This document shows positions 25,205 to 34,201 of a DNA stretch of 64,000 nt, in pieces. Both the position numbers and the translations under genes were made by a program. Source of the stretch: Arcticibacterium sp964021845 (GTDB taxonomy: Bacteria; Bacteroidota; Bacteroidia; Cytophagales; Spirosomataceae); contig NZ_CAXHZC010000005.1 in the NCBI RefSeq assembly GCF_964021845.1, positions 124,001-188,000 on the forward strand, in the 5' to 3' direction. The notes under the pieces are model-generated. The model was not told where the DNA came from. It saw only the letters and a list, made by a program, of their open reading frames with translations, and ran no database searches. Numbering within the stretch: the first letter of the stretch is position 1; every line of letters begins with the position of its first letter.

Positions 25205-25921
25205 TTACTTATCAAAAAGCTCTATGGTATAATCTAAAAGGCTAACATCACCAGATTTACCATGACCCGGAACTATGTATTCTGCTTCAGGTAATTTCTT
25301 TTTGATTTCCTTCACTGTATTTGACCATTCATTTAAATCGGCATCTCCGGTATATCCTTCTCCAGCTCCAATCTCCTTTATAAGGCAGCCTCCGAAAAGG
25401 ACTTTTTCAGAAGGTATGTATGCCACTATGTTATCCTTAGTATGTCCTGGGCCAAAATACTTTAATAGTAAGCTTTTACCCATAAAGTGCTTTTTGTTTT
25501 TGAAAGTATGCTCCGCTTGAGGCATTTCTTCACCTACAGCTAGCTCTTTAGTTAATTCAGTAGAATACGTGGGAATCTTACGCTCCATAAAAACTTCTAA
25601 ACCACCCAAGCAGTCTGCATGAAAATGAGTGCCGACCACACCAACTACTTTTAAATCCTTTTCATTTTCAAGCCAATCAATCAATTCTTCTGAAGACACA
25701 TTTTCAGTAGGGGAGTCAATAATGAATGCCTCTCCGTTTTTTACATATACCAAACCGTTGCACCTAACCTTACTTCCTTTATAAGGGAAGAAAGAGGTGT
25801 GTAAGTAAGTGTTTTCAGTCAGCTTTTCAATTTCTAAATTCTCAGATATGTAAGAGTCTGACTTTGGCGAGAATCCGAATGAAAGTAAAATTATAAATGC
25901 TAGAGAAGCTGATTTGCTCAT
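25205..25921 (-). CDS. Subclass B1 metallo-beta-lactamase
   Basis: The 238-residue exported protein has a signal-like N-terminus (about 1-18). It contains every subclass B1 zinc ligand in order: GTHFHADCLGG (His99, His101, Asp103), GPGHTKDN (His160), FGGCLIK (Cys179, with the substrate-binding Lys182) and VPGHGKSG (His220). The TGDADLNEW segment and the length are also typical of B1 enzymes such as those of Flavobacteriia and CcrA. It would hydrolyse beta-lactams, including carbapenems, in the periplasm. No dedicated regulator or mobile element is adjacent, so it looks like an intrinsic chromosomal gene. Actual resistance is not shown by sequence. Confidence 0.88.
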   Translation of the reverse strand: MSKSASLAFIILLSFGFSPKSDSYISENLEIEKLTENTYLHTSFFPYKGSKVRCNGLVYVKNGEAFIIDSPTENVSSEELIDWLENEKDLKVVGVVGTHFHADCLGGLEVFMERKIPTYSTELTKELAVGEEMPQAEHTFKNKKHFMGKSLLLKYFGPGHTKDNIVAYIPSEKVLFGGCLIKEIGAGEGYTGDADLNEWSNTVKEIKKKLPEAEYIVPGHGKSGDVSLLDYTIELFDK

Positions 25922-25995
25922 GAATTGATGTTTTCTTAAACTTAATGAAAATGAAACTCTTTATGTCGCCAATTTGGTTTATTACCTTATTTTGT

Positions 25996-27171
25996 CTAAA
26001 AGTTTCTTTCTAAAGTTAATTTATCTTTAAAGCTGTTCCAGTAATGTTTGGCAGTTCCTGTTCCGTCTGATTTCCAGGCCTGTAAATGTTCGTCTACCTT
26101 TGTATTACTTACTTCTTTTGCGTCTTGGAAGTATTTTTTTTGCAGAGCCATTTCACTTTCAAGCCTTAAAGTTTTGAGTTCTTCTAATTTTGCAAGCACT
26201 AGTTCCTTTTCGTTTTCAACTGTCTTGAGTTCTTCTAATTCAATTAGACTTACTTTACTCTTATAGCTTTCCATTTTGAATAGCATTTTTGCTATTAAAG
26301 CAGAGAGCTCTATTAAAATTAAAATAAGGGAGAGTAGGTAGAAACGAAATTTCAAAGTACCAGAAGAGTCATTATCAATAATCGCTTTTAATGCTTCGGC
26401 CTGAATCAAAGTGCCGAAAACATTATTCTCACTTTGATAGAGGTCTATCTCGTTTGAAACCTTATTATTGAATTCGTCTATTTGTCCTTGGAGAGTTTCT
26501 ATTTTGGGCAAATTAGTTTGCCTAATAGTATTAAAATCTTCTTGATAACGCTGCAAGATTTTCTCTTTCTGTTTGGCCACAGTACTATAGCCATACTTTC
26601 CTGTTCCGCCAGAACCATCCATTTCTATTTTGAAATCACTTTCGGCGGTAGAGAGCAAAGTCTGTGTATCGTCAATTTGAGTTTGGAGTATACTTTTTTG
26701 ACTCTCTAGGTTTTCTAGTTCAGTTGTGTAAAGGTCTTCTAGTTTCGTTTTCCTTTCGGCCACTTTTTGGTCAGCCAGTATTTCTACCTCACGGCTTATT
26801 TCAGGTTGATAAAACTTTAGAATCATCGGTTGTGAAAGAAATACACCTAATAATATGGCTAACAAAAATCGGAAGCCTAAGGAAACATAGTTTGTTTTTC
26901 CAGAAGATAAAGAGGAAATAAGAGCTCTATCAAAAGCTAGGATAAAGAAACCCATAAAAAGGCCCGCCAAAACTGGGATATAAATGCTTTCGCTAAAGGT
27001 TTGGAAAAAGAAGGTCCAGGCAAGGGCGGCGTATAGGCCAACTATGATAAGGAGCACACTAATGATTTTTGCGTGAAATTTGTCAATACCACAAGAGGAT
27101 ATGATACTAGACTTAAAACCAGAGAGTGTCCATAGGAATCTGTCCAGCTTGGTGCTGTTGTTTTCGTTCAT
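25996..27171 (-). CDS. DUF4407 membrane protein with coiled coil
   Basis: The 391-residue protein has four membrane helices: about 35-55, 62-80 and 92-112 in the N-terminal part, and one near 275-295. Between them is a long charged periplasmic coiled coil (about 125-260; AERKTKLEDLYTTELENLES and similar). The C-terminal cytoplasmic part is again coiled (ELEELKTVENEKELVLAKLE). The N-terminal LDRFLWTLSGFKSSIISSC is the usual DUF4407 opening. Function is unknown; the topology suggests a scaffolding or sensing role in the inner membrane. It is single. Confidence 0.82.
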   Translation of the reverse strand: MNENNSTKLDRFLWTLSGFKSSIISSCGIDKFHAKIISVLLIIVGLYAALAWTFFFQTFSESIYIPVLAGLFMGFFILAFDRALISSLSSGKTNYVSLGFRFLLAILLGVFLSQPMILKFYQPEISREVEILADQKVAERKTKLEDLYTTELENLESQKSILQTQIDDTQTLLSTAESDFKIEMDGSGGTGKYGYSTVAKQKEKILQRYQEDFNTIRQTNLPKIETLQGQIDEFNNKVSNEIDLYQSENNVFGTLIQAEALKAIIDNDSSGTLKFRFYLLSLILILIELSALIAKMLFKMESYKSKVSLIELEELKTVENEKELVLAKLEELKTLRLESEMALQKKYFQDAKEVSNTKVDEHLQAWKSDGTGTAKHYWNSFKDKLTLERNF

Positions 27172-27347
27172 TTATATTAGAAGTTATAGCTAGTTAAATA
27201 TATTGCTTGAAGCTTAAACGTTTATAAAGTTTATTTTGTGTGGTAAATAAAGACTTTAAATGGTTCTTTTTTTTGCTTAGAACGGTGTTATATGCTGGTT
27301 TAACTACCTGTTTCACTTTTAAAATTAACCAAGTGAGAATTTAGACG

Positions 27348-27355
27348 TACCTTTG
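27348..27355 (+). promoter_or_regulatory. -7 box for the DEAD-box helicase gene
   Basis: TACCTTTG followed by C matches TAnnTTTG exactly, 58 bp before the ATG at 27413. A possible upstream TTG start (27353) lies within this box, so it cannot be the translation start if this promoter is used. Confidence 0.55.
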
Positions 27356-27412
27356 CGGCTTAATCCGAAACAACTTTTAAGATTTGAATTGTTGTTTCAT
27401 AAACAATTCTTA

Positions 27413-28651
27413 ATGTCATTTGAAAAATTAGGTCTGACTTCATCATTACTACAGGCCATTGATAAAAAAGGTTATACGCAGCCTTCACCAATTCAAGAAA
27501 AAGCAATTCCAGAAGTTTTAAATAGGAGAGACGTTTTAGCTTCGGCTCAAACAGGAACAGGAAAAACCGCCGGTTTTACTTTGCCCATACTTCAGCTACT
27601 TTCAGAAGGGGAACAACCAAGAAAAAGAACAATTAGAAGTTTAATTCTAACACCGACAAGAGAACTAGCCGCTCAGATATATGATAATGTAAGAGAATAT
27701 AGCGAGTTTTTGGATATAAGGTCTACGGTGATTTTTGGTGGTGTAAACCAAAATCCGCAAGTAAGAACTTTGAGACAAGGGGTTGATATTTTAATAGCAA
27801 CACCTGGTAGACTCCTTGATTTACATAATCAAAAAGCCCTTTCTCTAAATAATGTTGAGATACTGGTTTTAGATGAAGCTGATAGAATGCTAGACATGGG
27901 TTTTTTGAGAGACATCAAGAAGATTATGGCTCTGCTTCCTAATAGAAGACAAAACTTACTATTCTCAGCTACCTTTTCTAAAGAAATAAAGAAAATGTCG
28001 GGTGAGTTTTTGAGAAACCCTGTTTTGGTGGAAGCTACGCCAGAAAATACAACGGCCGAAAAAGTAGATCACATGATTTACTTAGCAGATAAAGGAGATA
28101 AAACCGCTTTGACCATCAAATTGATTTCTGAGGGGGATTGGAACCAGGTCTTAGTATTTACAAGAACTAAGCATGGAGCAAATAGACTAAGTGAAAAGCT
28201 AGGGAAAAAAGGTATCTCTTCTGCGGCCATTCACGGAAATAAAACACAAAATGCCAGAACAAGGGCTCTTGCAGGATTTAAGAATGGTGAAATAAGAGTA
28301 TTGGTGGCTACGGATATAGCAGCTCGCGGTTTAGATATTCCTCTTTTACCTTATGTTATCAATTTTGAACTCCCAAATATAGCAGAAGACTATGTACACC
28401 GAATAGGCCGTACTGGGCGTGCTGGTGCTAGCGGAAATGCCATCTCTTTAGTATGTATAGATGAGTATGATTATCTTAAAGGAATTGAGAAATTATTGAA
28501 TCAAAAATTACCTAGTGAAATTATACCAGGGTATGAACCCGTAGATAAGCCGGAAACTAAAGCGGATAAGAAACAGAATAATAGAAGACCGAATAACAGA
28601 AGTAGTAGAGATGGAAATGCTTCTAGCGGAAGAAAGAATTTTAGAAGATAA
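27413..28651 (+). CDS. DEAD-box ATP-dependent RNA helicase
   Basis: The 412-residue protein has the full motif series: Q motif (YTQPSPIQEKAIP), Walker A AQTGTGKT, PTRELA, DEAD, SAT, and the C-terminal ATDIAARGLDIP and HRIGRTGRAG. A short basic Asn/Arg-rich tail follows (RRPNNRSSRDGN). This layout is that of the RhlE-like group, active in ribosome assembly and RNA turnover. The ATG at 27413 is chosen over the TTG at 27353 because the latter falls in the -7 box. It is followed by a strong terminator. Confidence 0.94.
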   Translation: MSFEKLGLTSSLLQAIDKKGYTQPSPIQEKAIPEVLNRRDVLASAQTGTGKTAGFTLPILQLLSEGEQPRKRTIRSLILTPTRELAAQIYDNVREYSEFLDIRSTVIFGGVNQNPQVRTLRQGVDILIATPGRLLDLHNQKALSLNNVEILVLDEADRMLDMGFLRDIKKIMALLPNRRQNLLFSATFSKEIKKMSGEFLRNPVLVEATPENTTAEKVDHMIYLADKGDKTALTIKLISEGDWNQVLVFTRTKHGANRLSEKLGKKGISSAAIHGNKTQNARTRALAGFKNGEIRVLVATDIAARGLDIPLLPYVINFELPNIAEDYVHRIGRTGRAGASGNAISLVCIDEYDYLKGIEKLLNQKLPSEIIPGYEPVDKPETKADKKQNNRRPNNRSSRDGNASSGRKNFRR

Positions 28652-28676
28652 GTGATAAATTATTCTTCATTTTTTG

Positions 28677-28705
28677 AAAATACCCTCTCTGGAGGGTATT
28701 TTTTT
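28677..28705 (+). terminator. Terminator after DEAD-box helicase gene
   Basis: AAAATACCCTC pairs with GAGGGTATTTT around TCTG, followed by T7; 25 bp past the stop. Confidence 0.9.
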
Positions 28706-29014
28706 GACCAAACTGCTTTTTTTATCGATTAAGTATAAAAAAATGGGGATGAATAAGTAAGGGCCCGATTTGTTATATAACTAATTGATAATAAGTAATT
28801 AATGTTGCGTTTATTGCCTTATAATATCTAAAAATAGTTGAGTTTTTGATTTGTAATCACTTGATATATAACACTTTATGTATTAAGGGTTGTTCTGCAA
28901 GGAAATGACGATTGGCATGGTGTTTGTTTCGTATATGTCAAACGCTCATTGGTACTTAAAAAACTGAAGTTGCCACTCTGAGCCAAGTGATAATTATATA
29001 AAAAAAACAAAAAA
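28706..29014 (+). other. Leader region of the chaperone-usher-like operon
   Basis: This AT-rich stretch of about 310 bp has no reading frame. It separates the helicase terminator from the first subunit gene and carries the -24/-12-like element at 28912-28928. That would give an untranslated leader of roughly 75 bases. Nothing else stands out. Confidence 0.55.
28912..28928 (+). promoter_or_regulatory. Sigma-54-like -24/-12 element upstream of the subunit/chaperone/usher operon
   Basis: The sequence TTGGCATGGTGTTTGTT has the -24 block TTGGCATG and, 10 bases after GG, a -12 block TTGTT (consensus TTGGCACG-N4-TTGCA). It is related to the four motifs before the WG-repeat genes and nearly the same as the one at 63363. 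The -12 Cys-equivalent C is T here, so strength is uncertain. Confidence 0.45.
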
Positions 29015-29581
29015 ATGAAAAGAAATTTAGGCTTGTTCACTTTCGCAGTTAGTTCTTTACTTTCAGTAGCTAGTATGGCTCAAGATACTGGAAGCGATAA
29101 TCACACCATTACAGTAAAAGTACCTGAGGTTGCCATATTAGACCTTCACTCTTCAGAATCTGCTTTGGATTTTGACGCTTCTTTTGTTCAAACGTCGCCA
29201 CTTGAAGCAGGAACAAAAATTACTGATGCTGAAGATAACTCAAACACTTGGTTAAACTATTCTTCTATACTTAAAGATGGTGGCGTTGAATCAAGGCACA
29301 TTGATGTTAAAGCTAGTGAGGTAGTACCAGGAATTGCTATCAAAGTAACTGCTGGTTCGGCTACTGGTGGTAAAGGTACTTTAGGAGGGTCTGACGGTAC
29401 GGTTACTTTAACTGTAGAAGACCAATCAATTGTTTCTGCTATAGGAAGTGCTTACACAGAGGACGGACCAAATAAAGGTCATCAATTGACTTATGTTTTT
29501 GAAGCTCTTGATGATAATTATGGAGATTTATTAGCGAAAGATTACGCCGTACAAGTTACGTATACGCTAGCAGATAATTAA
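29015..29581 (+). CDS. Exported subunit-like protein, candidate major fibre subunit
   Basis: The 188-residue protein has a signal peptide (about 1-22, ending SMAQ) and then an all-beta, small-residue-rich sequence beginning HTITVKVPEVAILDL. It ends VQVTYTLADN. The layout matches the 172-residue protein at 33166-33684: P-x-VA-x-x-D, SPLEAGTKITDAEDNSNTWL against APSEAGNGITNQTTNSSKWI, and IGSAYTEDGPNKGHQLTY against IGGAYTGNGINNGYNLTY. First position in the operon, and a hairpin behind it, suggest that it is the most abundant product. No known pilin family is recognised. Confidence 0.7.
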   Translation: MKRNLGLFTFAVSSLLSVASMAQDTGSDNHTITVKVPEVAILDLHSSESALDFDASFVQTSPLEAGTKITDAEDNSNTWLNYSSILKDGGVESRHIDVKASEVVPGIAIKVTAGSATGGKGTLGGSDGTVTLTVEDQSIVSAIGSAYTEDGPNKGHQLTYVFEALDDNYGDLLAKDYAVQVTYTLADN

Positions 29582-29590
29582 TATTGGAAT

Positions 29591-29619
29591 AATACCTGGT
29601 GGCCAAGCCGCCAGGTATT
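29591..29619 (+). other. Intercistronic mRNA hairpin between subunit and chaperone genes
   Basis: AATACCTGGTGGC and GCCGCCAGGTATT pair over 13 positions (one G-U) around CAA. The structure lies 10 bp after the subunit stop and 22 bp before the next start. It is followed by AAAAC rather than T, so it is not a normal terminator. Hairpins in this place in fimbrial operons protect the upstream subunit mRNA from decay. Confidence 0.7.
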
Positions 29620-29641
29620 AAAACTTCTAGCTTCTTTCCTA

Positions 29642-30421
29642 ATGAAAAAAATTATACTTCTTTCGGTGTTATTGTTCTCTAGCACCTCCTTATGGGCCGC
29701 AGTAGTTATTCTTAATGGCCTTACGCATGTACACTCCGTATCTTCTGGTGACAAAATCACTGGGCAGGTAGTTCTTCGAAATGAATCAGAAGAAGCAAAA
29801 AGAGTCATTTTCTATAAACAGGATTTTACGGCTTATTGTGGAGAAGGAAATAAGTATTTAGACGCTTCAAAAACTGGTCGTTCGCTCGGCAAATGGTTAA
29901 GTACCACTTTAGATGAAAAAACACTAGAACCAAACGAGGAGTATACACTATTTTATAGTATAGAATTACCATCATCTTTAGAAAAGGGTTCTTATTGGTC
30001 GGTTTTAATGATTGAAGGAGCAGATCCTGTCAATAAAGTGCAGCCGAATGGAATTAGTGTAAATTCTGTTATGCGATACGCTGTACAAATTATAGCTGAT
30101 AATGGAACAGCAGAAACGTCTGGTCTTTTAGTGAGTGACCTAAACATGAAAGATGCAAGCGAGACTATTAAGGAGATGAAAGTGACCGTGAAAAATAACG
30201 GTGAGTTTTCTGAAAAAGTTAGGCTTTATCTTGAAGTTTATGATGAAGACGGAAACAAAATTGAAACCTTCAGAGGGTTAAATAGAAGAATATATCCGCA
30301 TATGTGCTCTACATATGTTTTGGAATTAAAGGATTTACCAAAAGGAACTTATGAGTCTGTTTTGGTAATGGATAATAGCAAAGATCTCTTTGCTTCAAAT
30401 ATTACGCTGGATATCGACTAG
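29642..30421 (+). CDS. Periplasmic two-domain Ig-like protein, candidate assembly chaperone
   Basis: The 259-residue protein has a signal peptide (about 1-19, ending SLWA). A first Ig-like domain at about 20-150 contains GDKITGQVVLRNESEEAKRV and SLEKGSYWSVLMIEGADP. A second beta domain covers about 160-259 (KEMKVTVKNNGEFSEKVRLY). The order and sizes resemble PapD-type fimbrial chaperones and DUF916-like proteins: strand-rich first domain with G-x-Y-x-x-x-L-M-I strand, then a second Ig domain. It sits between a subunit gene and an outer-membrane barrel gene, the standard chaperone position. Identity with classical chaperones is low, so this is inference from fold pattern and context. Confidence 0.6.
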   Translation: MKKIILLSVLLFSSTSLWAAVVILNGLTHVHSVSSGDKITGQVVLRNESEEAKRVIFYKQDFTAYCGEGNKYLDASKTGRSLGKWLSTTLDEKTLEPNEEYTLFYSIELPSSLEKGSYWSVLMIEGADPVNKVQPNGISVNSVMRYAVQIIADNGTAETSGLLVSDLNMKDASETIKEMKVTVKNNGEFSEKVRLYLEVYDEDGNKIETFRGLNRRIYPHMCSTYVLELKDLPKGTYESVLVMDNSKDLFASNITLDID

Positions 30422-30463
30422 ATATCTATTGCCTTTCAATAATAAAATTTGTTCAAGTAAACT

Positions 30464-33169
30464 TTGAAAAAATCAGTTTACATATTGTTATTAACGCTAT
30501 CGAGTTTTTTTGCCTTTGGTCAAGAGCTCGAGAAAATTCGAGTTGTCAACAACTTGGACGAAGTAAAACCAGGAAACTATTTTTCTTTGTTTATTGAAGT
30601 TAATAAAGGTTTTCATAACTCTTTCCCAGAAAACGTAAGTGGCTTAAAACTGCCAGATGGCTGGGCAATACTTTCCGAAAAAAAATTGGTAAAAGAAACG
30701 GGTATAAGGTATATGTATACCATCTCTACTTCTAAAGATAGCCCGGCAAAAACTTACTTCTTAGAGTTTGGACTATTTGTGCGTGGACAAATTATAGCCT
30801 ACAAGAGTATTGATGTAGGGGTTTCTGAAAACTATAAAATTGAAGTAACTTCCTTACGAAAAACCGAATATGTTGTAGAGGGAGATACGTTAATTACTCC
30901 TTTCTTAATTCAAAATTTAGGGAATACTTCTGAAAGACTAAAGCTTAATACGAATAGCGGTAAATTAGATTTTAATGATATTATTTTAGAGGCGAATGAG
31001 AGTAAAGTAGTTAAGGTTACTCAAATAATACCTAAGACAGAACAGTCAAACTGGCAAATGTCGTCAGATGTAACGGTACTTTTAGGAAACAAAAGGCCTG
31101 TTTACAGTGTAGTTTCAGTACCTGTATACAGTAATCGTGAAAAAAAGAAAGATAGTCATTTAAGATTACCCGTATCAGTTGGTATAACCTACCTTGGTTA
31201 TAAACTAGGAAATACCAATTTAAATGCTTTGAGATTTGATCTAGAGAGTAGAGGTTTTTTAGATTTCAAAAAGAACCATTACGTAGACTTTATAGTTAGA
31301 GGTCCTAATAATTATGCTGTTCCAAACCTTGGAGGATATGATCAATATTCTCTAAAATATATATACAAAGAAAATAGCAGTGTAGTTATTGGTGATTTTA
31401 CAAATAGGGTCTCAAACCTCTTGGAATTTGGAAGAGCAGGTAGAGGTATAAAGATTGAGCAAAAAACTATTGATGGTAATATTTCAGTATTCTATCAAAA
31501 AGCAAGATTTGCTTTAAATCAAAGATATGCGTTTGGTGGTAGCTATGAGAAAGGGATTAGTGAAAATGTAAAACTTAAGGTTAGTCAGATAACAAAAAAA
31601 CTTTCCGACAAAAAAGGAGAGTTTATATCTAATCTAGTAAGTTCTTCGGGCTATTTTAAATGGAAAAATTTAGATATTGATGCCGAAGTAAGCTTTGGTT
31701 TAGCCAGAAACAAATTGGATATGGCCATTTTTACTCAGGCCAATTATAGAATTGGTAAACTAAGACTCCATAATAGAACCGTTAGGGCTGGTGAAAATTA
31801 CCATGGTTTTTACAATAACAGTAATTTTTTCATGAATTCTGCAAACTATCAATTAAGCGATAAGATTTATGTAGGACTCAGTAGTAGTTTTTCTCGCCTT
31901 AACAGGAGTTTTGATATTACCGATTTCTCTGTGTCGCCTTTAAGTAAAGTACATACCGCTTATCTGTCATATAGGTTGAATGGGAAACACATGGTAGTAA
32001 TTAACCGAACAAATCAAGAAAGAGAAGACAGACTGGAACCATCTTCTTTTCACTATAAGGAGAGTTTTAATAATTTAACATACAATTATAGTTCGCCTAG
32101 GTTGGAAGTTAACGCTCAGGTACGTTATGGAAAAGCTGCTAATCTTCTAGTTTCAGATAATCAGAAAAGTAGAAAGTCATATGCATCTAGCCTAGAGCCA
32201 ACAGTAGCAGTAACTCCATGGTTAAGAATGGGAGGGTATTTGGAATATCAACATACCAACAAGTTTTCAAATGATAATTCTAGTCAAAACCTTTTCTATT
32301 ACGGAGGTAATGTTAGCATGAACTATAAGGATTTCATTAAGTTAAACTTCATGTATAGGAATAACTATGCACCCGATGAGCTCTTTGAAAAAAGGAGTTT
32401 TTCTAACGTTTCTTTATCGTTTGATTTTAAAAATCAATCACTTTCACTAATTGGAGGTAGGTCTTTCTCTCCAGCGTTTACGGCTAGTAATCAGAATTCT
32501 TCTTTTTTCTCAATCAATTATGTTATCAAGCTGAACCCTATAATTTCAAAAAACAAGAATATAGGCCATTTAGGAGGGAAACTAGTAAGTACTGATAAAG
32601 ACATTCCTAAAAATGGTGTTATGGTTAAATTAGGACCTTACAAAACACTAACAGATTCATCTGGGAATTTTTACTTTAATGATATTTATCCAGATAAGTA
32701 TATATTTTCTATACCTCCTACTTTTGAATTGGCAGGAGTTAAATCCGAAATGAAAACTCCATTAGAAATAGATATAATTTCTGATAGTACGAGCTTTTTG
32801 GAAATTCCTTTGGTCAAAACTGGTGGAGTGGCAGGGGAGTTGGATTTTAGAATAGCGGATAAATACCACTATACTAATGAGAATCAAGAAAGGCCTATAG
32901 TGCTGGCAAAATTAACTAACGGTGAAGAAACTTATATGACCTCAGTTAATAAAAATAATACCTATTCTTTTAAAGAGGTAAAACCAGGAAATTGGAAATT
33001 GGTGGTTTATATTCCAGGAAATCAAGAGGAATACGAAATCTTGAATAATGAGTCAAATGTTCAAATTGAGTCTAGTAAAGTAGAAATGGTTAATTTTACT
33101 TTAGTATCAATAGAACGAAGAATTCAAAATACAGGTCAGCAGTTTCACTTATCTTCGGCTAATAAATGA
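30464..33169 (+). CDS. Large outer-membrane barrel protein with Ig-like ends, candidate usher
   Basis: The 901-residue protein uses a TTG start and has a signal peptide (ending FFAFGQ). Residues about 20-125 and 125-225 are Ig-like; the second includes VEGDTLITPFLIQNLGNTSE, NEW3-like. From about 235 to 690 there are many short aromatic-rich amphipathic strands, as in a large beta-barrel. Residues about 700-790 form a carboxypeptidase-regulatory-like domain (GVMVKLGPYKTLTDSSGNFY), and a last beta-sandwich covers about 795-890. Fimbrial ushers likewise combine a 24-strand barrel with beta-sandwich ends, but no canonical usher plug is recognised. The gene is 42 bp after the chaperone candidate and overlaps the next subunit gene by ATGA. 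Confidence 0.6.
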   Translation: MKKSVYILLLTLSSFFAFGQELEKIRVVNNLDEVKPGNYFSLFIEVNKGFHNSFPENVSGLKLPDGWAILSEKKLVKETGIRYMYTISTSKDSPAKTYFLEFGLFVRGQIIAYKSIDVGVSENYKIEVTSLRKTEYVVEGDTLITPFLIQNLGNTSERLKLNTNSGKLDFNDIILEANESKVVKVTQIIPKTEQSNWQMSSDVTVLLGNKRPVYSVVSVPVYSNREKKKDSHLRLPVSVGITYLGYKLGNTNLNALRFDLESRGFLDFKKNHYVDFIVRGPNNYAVPNLGGYDQYSLKYIYKENSSVVIGDFTNRVSNLLEFGRAGRGIKIEQKTIDGNISVFYQKARFALNQRYAFGGSYEKGISENVKLKVSQITKKLSDKKGEFISNLVSSSGYFKWKNLDIDAEVSFGLARNKLDMAIFTQANYRIGKLRLHNRTVRAGENYHGFYNNSNFFMNSANYQLSDKIYVGLSSSFSRLNRSFDITDFSVSPLSKVHTAYLSYRLNGKHMVVINRTNQEREDRLEPSSFHYKESFNNLTYNYSSPRLEVNAQVRYGKAANLLVSDNQKSRKSYASSLEPTVAVTPWLRMGGYLEYQHTNKFSNDNSSQNLFYYGGNVSMNYKDFIKLNFMYRNNYAPDELFEKRSFSNVSLSFDFKNQSLSLIGGRSFSPAFTASNQNSSFFSINYVIKLNPIISKNKNIGHLGGKLVSTDKDIPKNGVMVKLGPYKTLTDSSGNFYFNDIYPDKYIFSIPPTFELAGVKSEMKTPLEIDIISDSTSFLEIPLVKTGGVAGELDFRIADKYHYTNENQERPIVLAKLTNGEETYMTSVNKNNTYSFKEVKPGNWKLVVYIPGNQEEYEILNNESNVQIESSKVEMVNFTLVSIERRIQNTGQQFHLSSANK

Positions 33170-33684
33170 GATATCTAGTAGTTTTTCTTTTTTTTTCTAG
33201 CACTATTTACGGTCAATCTACTGTAATGATAAATTTGACATTACCCAGTGTAGCGAAAATGGATGTGGAGCCTAACAAGAACGGGTTTAACCTAGCTCTT
33301 ACTGCTCCTTCCGAGGCTGGCAATGGTATTACAAATCAAACTACTAACTCTTCTAAATGGATTAATTTCACATCGGCTGTTACTCCGGGGTACACTAGGG
33401 CAATTTCCGCTAATTATTCGGGAACGGCTTTAAGTGGTTTAGATATAATAATGGAAATAGCTAGCCATTCTGGTGGCGGAGCAGGTGCTAGAGGGAATTC
33501 TGTATCTTCCATAATTTTAAGTAATTCTTCCCAAACCATTATTAGCGGAATAGGTGGTGCTTATACAGGTAATGGAATAAATAATGGATATAATTTGACC
33601 TATTCCTTAGATGTTACAGATTTCAGTCTTTTAAGAAATGCTTCCAAAAGTTTAACGGTTGTGTTTACAATGTCTGATAATTAA
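33166..33684 (+). CDS. Exported subunit-like protein, paralogue of the first subunit
   Basis: The 172-residue protein has a signal peptide (ending TIYGQ) and an all-beta body ending VVFTMSDN. It shares several ordered motifs with the protein at 29015-29581 (listed there), so the two are paralogues. Its start ATG overlaps the usher-candidate stop by four bases, indicating translational coupling. It probably plays a minor, tip or base role in the same assembly. Gly- and Ser-rich stretches (SGGGAGARGNS) lie in the middle. Confidence 0.65.
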   Translation: MRYLVVFLFFSSTIYGQSTVMINLTLPSVAKMDVEPNKNGFNLALTAPSEAGNGITNQTTNSSKWINFTSAVTPGYTRAISANYSGTALSGLDIIMEIASHSGGGAGARGNSVSSIILSNSSQTIISGIGGAYTGNGINNGYNLTYSLDVTDFSLLRNASKSLTVVFTMSDN

Positions 33685-34160
33685 TGAGGCTTCATATTTT
33701 CATATTAATTTTATGTAGTTTTTATGGTACTAGTGCTCAAAGTATTAGTGCTAATTCAGGATGGAATGCAAATGTTTCATCTAGTGAAATCTCTGATGCC
33801 GGCTTAGACTATAACGGCACTTATCAAAGTTCTCAAACAGAAACATATGTAACCGCAAGTGGTTTTAATATTTTTAGGAATTATTATGTCTATGTAGAAA
33901 AGAGTGAATTAGATTGGAATTCTAATTTGATTCTTTCGGCAAGAAGAACTGGTAATGGGAGTGGAGGTTGGTTTGGAAGTATAAGTGGAGGTACAAATTA
34001 TATACCATTGTCAAATTCAAGCCAGTTATTTTATTATGGCGGAATAGGCTTTTCTAACTCTAGATCAAATGTGCCAATACAATATCAAATAGAAGGTCTA
34101 TCTGTCCTGTTGCCAGCGAAAACCTATACTATAAGTGTTATTTATACTGTTTCAGATTAA
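33684..34160 (+). CDS. Exported subunit-like protein, second family, copy 1
   Basis: The 158-residue protein has a signal peptide (about 1-18, ending GTSAQ). It then reads SISANSGWNANVSSSEISDA and ends TISVIYTVSD. The next gene product shares the whole pattern: W-x-x-x-VSS-x-EIS-x-AGLDY-x-GT, E-x-DW-x-S-x-L, ARRTGNG against IRRTGDG, SGGTNY, NVPIQYQIEGLSVLLPAKTY against NVPVQYQMRGVSVVIPAKSY. The ATG shares one base with the previous stop (TAATG). The C-terminal strand ending YT-x-SD resembles the end of the other two subunits. It is an unrecognised family. Confidence 0.65.
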   Translation: MRLHIFILILCSFYGTSAQSISANSGWNANVSSSEISDAGLDYNGTYQSSQTETYVTASGFNIFRNYYVYVEKSELDWNSNLILSARRTGNGSGGWFGSISGGTNYIPLSNSSQLFYYGGIGFSNSRSNVPIQYQIEGLSVLLPAKTYTISVIYTVSD

Positions 34161-34201
34161 CCTAAATAGTTTTAGTGCGAATTTAAAGTTTAAGAAAGTT
34201 A

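Noticed and set aside
5441..25921. BlaI/M56 pair as dedicated regulator of the B1 metallo-beta-lactamase
   Set aside because: The genes are about 20 kb apart and no matching operator was seen before the beta-lactamase gene.
28706..29014. Possible small gene in the leader of the usher-like operon
   Set aside because: No frame with a credible start and length; only promoter-like and AT-rich sequence is visible.
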